Part shown: positions 16,766-22,325 of the stretch, one piece after another
How positions within the stretch are numbered: the stretch's first letter is position 1
Layout of the letters: each line of letters begins with the position of its first letter
Assembly: GCA_030616165.1 (NCBI GenBank)
Contig: JAUWXV010000034.1
Location: forward strand, 1-22,325
Direction: 5' to 3'
DNA from: a bacterium
GTDB lineage: Bacteria; SM23-31; JAUVVT01
Length of the DNA: 22,325 nt
Notes under the pieces: generated by a model
Told to the model about the DNA's origin: nothing
Databases searched by the model: none
Seen by the model: the letters and a program-made list of their open reading frames with translations, nothing else
Made by a program: the position numbers and the translations under genes

Positions 16766-17710
16766 TTATACCTCCTCTTCTTTTGTTGTTAACTTTAGGA
16801 AAATATCCTCCAGACTCATACTTACAGTTCTCATTTCATTAAGTCCCCACTCACTTGAAACTACTATTTTGACAAGTTCTTTTCTTACATTAAAGTCAGG
16901 TTTTGTTTCAATATGAAATACTTGTAAACTATTATCTTTAGTGCACTGGAACTTAACTTCGGATACACCGTCGATCCTTTTTAACTTTTCACCAATTTCA
17001 TTTTTAGGTCCCTCTATTTCTACAAGTATTATTTCTGAACCTCTTATCCTTTTTGTGAGATTTTCGATACTGTCTTCAGCTGCTATCTCTCCCTCATTAA
17101 TAATAAGAACCCTCTGGCAGGTCATACTAACTTCAGGAAGAATATGTGTACTAATCACTATAGTGTGCTGACCAGCCAAAGATTTAATAAGCTCACGCGT
17201 CTCTATAATCTGTTTTGGATCAAGACCCGCGGTTGGTTCATCGAGAATTAAAATTTCGGGATCATGAATTAATGCCTGGGCAAGTCCTACCCTCTGTCTA
17301 TAGCCTCTGGACAGTTTACCTGTAACTCTGTGTTTTACGTGTTCAATAGCAGTCAAGTTCATAACTCTCTTTGTACTTTCATCGAGTTTCCTTCCAGAAA
17401 GTCCCTTTATGCTCCCTACAAACTCAAGATATGATAATACAGTCATATCTGTATACAAAGGTGGATTTTCTGGCATATATCCAATAAGTCTCTTCACCTC
17501 TAATGGATTCTCAAAAACATTATATCCTGCCACCCTCACAGTCCCCGAAGACGCTGATAAATAACAAGTAATAACTCTCATAGTAGTTGTCTTACCAGCA
17601 GCATTTGGTCCCAAAAATCCTAATATCTCTCCCTTCTTTACATTAAATGAAATATTATTTACTGCTTTTTTTACGCCGTAATACTTTGTTAAATTTTCAA
17701 CTGATATCAT
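16766..17710 (-). CDS. ABC transporter ATP-binding protein (GldA-like)
   Basis: Cytoplasmic ATPase of 314 aa driving the adjacent ABC-2 permease. Walker A is GPNAAGKTT at residues 34-42; the usual fourth residue Gly is Ala. IGYMPENPPLY (77-86) replaces the Q-loop glutamine with the proline/glutamate form common in this exporter subgroup. The ABC signature is LSRGYRQR (133-140), Walker B is ILILDEP (153-159) and the switch His is 189 (STH). An accessory C-terminal domain of about 90 residues follows, as in GldA and DrrA-type exporters. A strong ribosome-binding site (AGGAGGAA) lies before the ATG. rpsO ends 56 nt upstream and the permease follows after 2 nt, so this ATPase is the first gene of the cassette. 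Confidence 0.95.
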   Translation of the reverse strand: MISVENLTKYYGVKKAVNNISFNVKKGEILGFLGPNAAGKTTTMRVITCYLSASSGTVRVAGYNVFENPLEVKRLIGYMPENPPLYTDMTVLSYLEFVGSIKGLSGRKLDESTKRVMNLTAIEHVKHRVTGKLSRGYRQRVGLAQALIHDPEILILDEPTAGLDPKQIIETRELIKSLAGQHTIVISTHILPEVSMTCQRVLIINEGEIAAEDSIENLTKRIRGSEIILVEIEGPKNEIGEKLKRIDGVSEVKFQCTKDNSLQVFHIETKPDFNVRKELVKIVVSSEWGLNEMRTVSMSLEDIFLKLTTKEEEV

Positions 17711-17766
17711 AACAATAACTTCCTCCTAAGCCTTATCACAATTAATTTGAATATCAAAGAATTTTT

Positions 17767-18033
17767 TTATCTAATCTTAAGTTCAGCTTTTATTTTTTTG
17801 TATTTCTCTATATTCTTTTTTTTAAGATATTTTAAAAGTTTTTTTCTCTTTTCGACAAGTTTTAATAATCCTCGACGTGAATGATGATCCTTCTTGTGAA
17901 CTTTAAAGTGTTCAGTAAGGTATTTTACTCTTTTGGTAATAATTGCTATTTGGGCCTCAGGTGAGCCAGTATCTTTTTCATTTTTACCAAACATTTTTAC
18001 AATCTCTTTAATCCCCTCTTTTTCCAATGTCAT
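17767..18033 (-). CDS. rpsO: 30S ribosomal protein S15
   Basis: 88 aa, the standard length. It binds 16S rRNA in the central domain early in 30S assembly. Diagnostic segments are GSPEAQIAIITKRVKYLTEH (residues 23-42), HKKDHHSRRGL (46-56) and the basic LVEKRKKLLKYL. The ATG is preceded by GGAGGGA. It lies 25 nt after ribF and is followed by the ABC cassette; in Bacillus and many others pnp comes next instead. Confidence 0.98.
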   Translation of the reverse strand: MTLEKEGIKEIVKMFGKNEKDTGSPEAQIAIITKRVKYLTEHFKVHKKDHHSRRGLLKLVEKRKKLLKYLKKKNIEKYKKIKAELKIR

Positions 18034-18058
18034 TTATCCCTCCAAATAATCTTCCCTT

Positions 18059-18997
18059 TTATTGATAACTGCTAAAGAATTTAGTACATTCTTTTTTATC
18101 TTTTTGAATTTGTTTAACAAGAGCTTCTACATTTTCAAACTTTATTTCATCCCTTAAATGCTTGATTACTTCAACTGTTATTTTTTCATTATATATATTA
18201 TCATTAAAATCAAATATATTTGCCTCCATTGAAATTTTTTGAAAATTAAATGTCGGTTTTGTTCCAATATTCAGAAGCCCATTATACATTTTCCCCTTTA
18301 CTGATATTTTAACAATATAAGTCCCATTCTTGGGAATAAGTTTTGTATCGTTATCTATTTTTATGTTTGCTGTCGGAATATTTATTGTTTTTCCAATACT
18401 GTTACCCTTAATTACCATTCCTGAAAATGAATAATTTCTTCCGAACATCTGTGACACATCATAAACTTCTCCATGTTTTAGTGCCCTTCTTATTCTTGAA
18501 CTGCTTATCAATTCACCCTTATATTTCACAGGAGTAACCAAAGTAATATTGTAGTTGAATTTTTTACTTAGTTTATTAAGGGTATCAATAGAACCTTCTC
18601 GATCTCTTCCAAAGGCATGATTGTATCCAATTACAATCTCTTCTGCTTTAAACTTATTTACCAAAAAATCCTCAATAAATTGAGAAGAATTTATTTTTGA
18701 AAATTCTTTTGTAAATTTTATTACAACAAGAAAGTCTAAATCAAAATTTTCTAAAAAATTCCCTTTTTCTTCGATTGTAGTAAGTATTTTAATCTTTTCT
18801 TTATTTTTGTGTTTTATTACAGTTTGGGGGTGGGGGTCAAAAGTAACAAGAATAGAGTTTATTTTTGTTACTTTTGAGATTTCACAAAGCCTTCTGATAA
18901 TTGCCTGATGTCCCAGATGTATCCCGTCAAAGGTACCTATCGTTATGGCTGAATTCCTATGACTGAAAAATTTGCTTATATTATTTACAACTTCCAT
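18059..18997 (-). CDS. ribF: Bifunctional riboflavin kinase/FAD synthetase
   Basis: Makes FMN from riboflavin and FAD from FMN. 312 aa from the chosen ATG. The N-terminal adenylyltransferase domain has GTFDGIHLGH (residues 21-30) and SSSRIR (165-170). The C-terminal riboflavin kinase domain begins near 190 with GNSIGKTINIPTAN (199-212). The start was placed at the ATG at 18997, which puts about 20 residues before the nucleotide-binding loop as usual. A TTG at 19027 would add ten residues and also lies in frame. From 18997 the gene overlaps the end of truB by 17 nt, indicating translational coupling. It stands in its usual place between truB and rpsO. Confidence 0.93.
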   Translation of the reverse strand: MEVVNNISKFFSHRNSAITIGTFDGIHLGHQAIIRRLCEISKVTKINSILVTFDPHPQTVIKHKNKEKIKILTTIEEKGNFLENFDLDFLVVIKFTKEFSKINSSQFIEDFLVNKFKAEEIVIGYNHAFGRDREGSIDTLNKLSKKFNYNITLVTPVKYKGELISSSRIRRALKHGEVYDVSQMFGRNYSFSGMVIKGNSIGKTINIPTANIKIDNDTKLIPKNGTYIVKISVKGKMYNGLLNIGTKPTFNFQKISMEANIFDFNDNIYNEKITVEVIKHLRDEIKFENVEALVKQIQKDKKECTKFFSSYQ

Positions 18998-19649
18998 AAA
19001 ATTTCTGACTGTTGAAATAACTTCCAAGATCGCCTAAAAAGAGTGAATCTTGAATGGAATATTTCCCTACTTTCGTTCTCGTAAGGGATTTCAGGTAGGA
19101 ACCACATCCCAGTCTCTGTCCTATATCATAGGCTAAAGACCTGATATAAGTTCCTTTCGAACAAGTAGTTTTAAATGTTAGAAAGGGGCTTTCATATTTT
19201 AATATCTTCAGAGAATATATTTTTACTTCCCTTGGTTTTCTTTCAACTTCCCTTCCCGCTCTTGCAATCTTATAAAGAGGAACTCCAGAATATTTTACCG
19301 CCGAATACATCGGTGGAATTTGCATTATTTTCCCAATAAATTTAGAAAACAATCTTTCTAATAAATCTGACGAATATCTCTTAACAGGTTTTATCTCTTT
19401 GATTTTACCATATGCATCATATGTATCCGTAATTATTCCAAATTCCATCACACTTTCATATTCCTTTTTTAGTTCCATCAACTCCGAAATTTTTTTCGTA
19501 GAATCACCTAAACATACTAACAGAACCCCAGTAGCAAATGGGTCAAGACTACCTGCGTGTCCTGCTTTTTTTATTGCTCCTTCTTTGCGGATTGCTCTTA
19601 TCACATCAAACGATGTTAGAGCAGGCGGTTTAAAGATATTTAATATCAA
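18981..19649 (-). CDS. truB: tRNA pseudouridine(55) synthase, short form
   Basis: Converts U55 in the T-loop of tRNAs to pseudouridine. The catalytic loop GHAGSLDPFATG (residues 30-41) contains Asp36. Other family segments are KPPALTSFDV (7-16), MQIPPMYSAVKYSGVPLY and CSKGTYIRSLAYDIG. At 222 aa it is clearly shorter than the roughly 290-310 aa of most bacterial TruB and ends soon after the catalytic domain, so the C-terminal PUA-like domain is missing. The only standard start in the conserved region is a TTG at 19649. It directly abuts an AAGGAG with no spacer, which is odd. It overlaps ribF. Confidence 0.93.
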   Translation of the reverse strand: MILNIFKPPALTSFDVIRAIRKEGAIKKAGHAGSLDPFATGVLLVCLGDSTKKISELMELKKEYESVMEFGIITDTYDAYGKIKEIKPVKRYSSDLLERLFSKFIGKIMQIPPMYSAVKYSGVPLYKIARAGREVERKPREVKIYSLKILKYESPFLTFKTTCSKGTYIRSLAYDIGQRLGCGSYLKSLTRTKVGKYSIQDSLFLGDLGSYFNSQKFYGSCK

Positions 19650-19655
19650 CTCCTT
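19650..19655 (-). promoter_or_regulatory. Shine-Dalgarno directly abutting the truB TTG
   Basis: AAGGAG (minus strand, 19655-19650) ends immediately before the TTG at 19649-19647. Normal spacing is 5-9 nt. No ATG or GTG lies in frame between the upstream stop and the conserved KPP motif, so either the TTG is read despite the spacing or initiation uses a rare codon 3-9 nt further on. Confidence 0.6.
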
Positions 19656-19693
19656 AAAAAGAATTTTTAATCAAATTATTACTTCTAAAAAAA

Positions 19694-20035
19694 TTATGAT
19701 TTTGCCTTTTTTAAAAGGTCGTCAATTTTTGAAACTTCATCAAATGTATTATCCATAAAAAAATGGAGTTCTGGAACATTTTTCAATCTTATTCTGGATG
19801 AAAGTTCTCTCCTTAAAAATTTCTTCGCTCGTAATAACCCTTTATACGACTTTTGTTTTTCAATATTATCCCCCAGTGCGCTAAAATATACTTTTGCAAC
19901 TTTTAAATCATCAGAAACAATAACATCAGTAATTGTAACAAAACCTATTAATGGATCTTTTATTTCTTTGAGAATAATATTACTTAACTGAATTTTTAAA
20001 TCACAGGCAACTCTTCTGCTTCGTTTATACTCCAT
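19694..20035 (-). CDS. rbfA: 30S ribosome-binding factor A
   Basis: Cold-shock and late 30S maturation factor that acts on the 16S rRNA 5' helix. 113 aa, the normal size. The single KH-like domain shows the family marks: RRVACDLKIQLSNIILKEIK at the start, DPLIGFVTITDVIVSDDLKV (residues 27-46), AKVYFSAL, and RIRLKNVPELHFFMDNTFDE near the end. GGCGGA lies before the ATG at 20035. It sits in its ancestral position between DUF503/ylxP and truB, 70 nt and 44 nt away. Confidence 0.96.
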   Translation of the reverse strand: MEYKRSRRVACDLKIQLSNIILKEIKDPLIGFVTITDVIVSDDLKVAKVYFSALGDNIEKQKSYKGLLRAKKFLRRELSSRIRLKNVPELHFFMDNTFDEVSKIDDLLKKAKS

Positions 20036-20105
20036 ATATTTTCCGCCCGAATCGTGTATAAATTTTAAAAAATTACGTTAAATTATACAGACAAATGAAT
20101 AAATT

Positions 20106-20387
20106 TTAGACCAATCTCTCGTTCCAGTTAATTATCTCCATTCTTCCATCTGCTATAATCAATTTATCAATAAAATCGAACACCTTTTCAATAGAAACCG
20201 TATCATTGCTTACCTTTGATACTCCCAATAGAGCCCTCTGCCATTTATCTTGATATCCGACCTCGGCTATAGAAACATTAAAGCGCTTTGAAATTTTATC
20301 TTTAATACTTTTGATAACTATTCTCTTTTCCTTTAGAGAACTTGCTTGAGGTATCAGAACCTCTATTTCACAAATCCCGACAACCAT
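20106..20387 (-). CDS. DUF503 (YlxP-like) protein
   Basis: 93 aa, full length for DUF503. Conserved features are the opening beta-strand MVVGICEIEV, SSLKEKRIVIKSIKDKI (residues 16-32), AEVGYQDKWQRALLGVS (41-57) and the terminal DGRMEI. The function is unknown; a ferredoxin-like fold and a link to ribosome biogenesis are suggested by its constant place next to infB and rbfA (ylxP in Bacillus). It starts 28 nt after the infB stop. No Shine-Dalgarno sequence is seen, so translation may depend on coupling. Confidence 0.9.
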   Translation of the reverse strand: MVVGICEIEVLIPQASSLKEKRIVIKSIKDKISKRFNVSIAEVGYQDKWQRALLGVSKVSNDTVSIEKVFDFIDKLIIADGRMEIINWNERLV

Positions 20388-20415
20388 TTAATTAGATTGC
20401 AAACAAATTTTATAT

Positions 20416-22325
20416 CTAAATTGATTTTTTAATTTCTACTATTTTATAAGATTCTAAAACATCTTCTGTTTTAATATCATTATAATTTTCTATCCCTATT
20501 CCACACTCAAATCCACTAGCCACCTCTTTTATATCCTCTTTAAAACGCTTGAGAGACTGTATCTTTCCCTCGTAAATGGACTTTCCGTCTCTTATAATCC
20601 TTATTTTATCATTTCTATATATTTTACCTGATTCCACATATGTTCCGGCGACAGTTCCTACTTTTGAAATCTTGAAAACCTCCCTTACTACAGCAGTTCC
20701 TATCACTTCTTCTCTAAATTCTGGTTCAAGAAGCCCTTCTAAAGCCTTTTTAACATCGTCAATGGCATTATAGATAACATTATATACTCTTATATCTACA
20801 TTTTCTTTTCTGGCAATTTCTCTACTTTTAGAATTTGGTCTAATATGAAAACCAATAATAATAGCACTTGCAGCCGATGCTAACAAAACATCTGTTTCCG
20901 ATATAGTTCCAACACCTTTATGAATTATCTTTATTGCTATTTTTTTATCATCGGAATTGAATTTTAAAAGGGAATCTGATAATGCTTCTGCCGAACCATC
21001 TGTATCTGCTTTTATAATTATAGATAACTCCTTAATTACACCAAATTTTATCTGTTGAGAAACCTCATCTAATGTTAGATAACGAGTCCTGCGATATTCT
21101 TGTTCTCTTTTCAATTGCTGTCTTTTTAGACTTATCTCTCGAGTCTCTCTTTCATCTTCAAGAACAATAAAAGTATCTCCTGCTTGAGGAACACCTGTAA
21201 ATCCCAAAACCTGCACAGGGGATGAAGGAAATGCTTCTGATACATTTTTCCCTCTCTCGTTTAACAATGCTCTAACTTTACCGTAGTATTGTCCTGCGAT
21301 AAATGAATTAGAAATCTTTAACGTTCCGACACTAACCAATATAGTTGCTACTGGACCTCTACCTTTATCCAATTTAGATTCTATAACTGCTCCCCTTGCA
21401 GTTTTATTTGAATTTACCTTCAATTCCAGAAGTTCTGCCTGAATAAGGATAAGTTCAAGTAAATTGTCTATACCTTGCCCTGTCTTCGCAGATATCTCTA
21501 CTGAAGGATACTTACCTCCCCAATCTTCAACTAAAATATTTATATCGGCAAGTTGCTTTTTTATCTTTTCAGGATCAGCATTTGGTTTATCAATCTTATT
21601 AATTGCGACTATTATAGGCACTTGTGCAGACATTGCATGGTTTATAGCCTCTACCGTTTGTGGCATAACATTATCATCAGCAGCAACAACCAAAACAACA
21701 ATATCTGTTACCTGGGCTCCACGCGCCCTCATTGCTGTAAAGGCTTCGTGACCAGGTGTGTCTAAAAAGGTAATCCTTTTACCGGAATATTCAACTTCAT
21801 AAGCCCCGATATGTTGGGTTATACCACCAATTTCTCCTGCCACTATATTACTTTTCCTAATAAAGTCAAGAAGTGAAGTCTTTCCATGATCCACATGCCC
21901 CATTATAGTGACTATTGGCGCTCTTTCTTCCAGGTTATCTTCATCTTCCTGTTCTTCTTCTAATACATCAAGTCCATACTCAGGTAGAAGTTCCACATTA
22001 TAACCAAATTCATCAGCGACCATAGTTATAGTTTCAAAATCCATTCTCTGGTTAATTGTAACCATTAAACCCATTTCCAGACACTTTTTTATAACTTCAT
22101 TTGGTTCAACATTCATTAGTTCTGAAAGCTCTGCAACAGAAATAAACTCACTAATCTTAATTAAATTCTTTTCTTCTATTACTTCTTCATGTTCTTTTAC
22201 CTTTTTATATTTTCTCCTTATTTTTCCAGTCTCCATTCTGGCAAAAGTCTCTTTAATTGATGCATCGACCTCTTTTTGGTCTATCTTTTTCTTCTTATAC
22301 TTTTTCCTTAGTTTCTTCTTCTTAT
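20416..22325 (-). CDS. infB: Translation initiation factor IF-2 (5' end outside window)
   Basis: GTPase that positions initiator tRNA on the 30S subunit and promotes subunit joining. The reading frame stays open to the right edge at 22325, so the visible 635 residues are the C-terminal portion and the ATG at 22236 is internal. The frame upstream of that ATG is a Lys-rich linker and DQKEVDASIKETFAR, typical of IF-2. Counting from the Met at 22236: an IF2_N-like helical domain (about 25-85), G1 GHVDHGKT (113-120), G3 DTPGH (159-163), G4 NKID (213-216), then domains II, III and IV (RVYNVIYNAIDDVKKALEGLLEPE and a C-terminal beta-barrel). First gene of the minus-strand block seen here. Confidence 0.97.
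   Translation of the reverse strand, partial: KKKKLRKKYKKKKIDQKEVDASIKETFARMETGKIRRKYKKVKEHEEVIEEKNLIKISEFISVAELSELMNVEPNEVIKKCLEMGLMVTINQRMDFETITMVADEFGYNVELLPEYGLDVLEEEQEDEDNLEERAPIVTIMGHVDHGKTSLLDFIRKSNIVAGEIGGITQHIGAYEVEYSGKRITFLDTPGHEAFTAMRARGAQVTDIVVLVVAADDNVMPQTVEAINHAMSAQVPIIVAINKIDKPNADPEKIKKQLADINILVEDWGGKYPSVEISAKTGQGIDNLLELILIQAELLELKVNSNKTARGAVIESKLDKGRGPVATILVSVGTLKISNSFIAGQYYGKVRALLNERGKNVSEAFPSSPVQVLGFTGVPQAGDTFIVLEDERETREISLKRQQLKREQEYRRTRYLTLDEVSQQIKFGVIKELSIIIKADTDGSAEALSDSLLKFNSDDKKIAIKIIHKGVGTISETDVLLASAASAIIIGFHIRPNSKSREIARKENVDIRVYNVIYNAIDDVKKALEGLLEPEFREEVIGTAVVREVFKISKVGTVAGTYVESGKIYRNDKIRIIRDGKSIYEGKIQSLKRFKEDIKEVASGFECGIGIENYNDIKTEDVLESYKIVEIKKSI

Noticed and set aside
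14411-17710. Gliding motility operon
   Set aside because: Only GldA/F/G-like transporter parts are present. Such modules with DUF4340 occur in non-gliding bacteria, and no GldB, C, D, H, J, K, L, M or N is seen.

Overview
The window reads as AT-rich chromosome from a bacterium. The visible end of the IF-2 linker (a Lys-rich stretch followed by a DQKEVDASIKETFARMETGK-type sequence) and an ABC-2/GldG/DUF4340 export cassette resemble the Fibrobacterota-Chlorobi-Bacteroidota (FCB) side of the tree and neighbouring uncultured phyla such as WOR-3-like lineages. That placement is inference; no 16S gene is present.

The window has two halves. Positions 1 to about 7.9 kb are loosely packed accessory sequence on both strands. 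It holds a frameshifted 5' remnant that resembles a serine-dehydrogenase-type (SDH_sah) protease, a Tat-exported aldo/keto reductase with two [4Fe-4S] motifs, and a secreted GH78 alpha-L-rhamnosidase whose leader contains a nested inverted-repeat element. It continues with a short stand-alone QueF (preQ1 synthase), a C-terminal fragment of a radical SAM protein, two small membrane or exported hypothetical proteins and one or two very small ORFs. The half ends at tRNA-Pro(GGG), next to a broken duplicate of that tRNA's 3' half that carries a 30-bp double-palindrome insertion. Gene fragments, interspersed palindromes and a tRNA-end duplication together suggest an old insertion and decay zone.

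Positions about 8.0 to 22.3 kb are a dense minus-strand block, read from right to left: infB (5' end outside the window), DUF503/ylxP, rbfA, truB, ribF, rpsO, an ABC ATPase, an ABC-2 permease, a GldG-like protein, a DUF4340 protein, pnp, an M16 peptidase, ald and a MerR-type regulator. Gaps are mostly under 75 nt, several genes overlap or abut, and no terminator hairpin is visible inside the block, so much of it is probably co-transcribed. The backbone infB-ylxP-rbfA-truB-ribF-rpsO-pnp-M16 is the classical translation/RNA-decay cluster (as in Bacillus). The unusual part is the four-gene export cassette lying between rpsO and pnp.

I found no CRISPR array, no defence system and no intact mobile element. 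The points most worth a second look are the tRNA-Pro scar, the export cassette inside the rpsO-pnp cluster, the inverted-repeat element in the rhamnosidase leader, and the missing tetrad histidine in the aldo/keto reductase.
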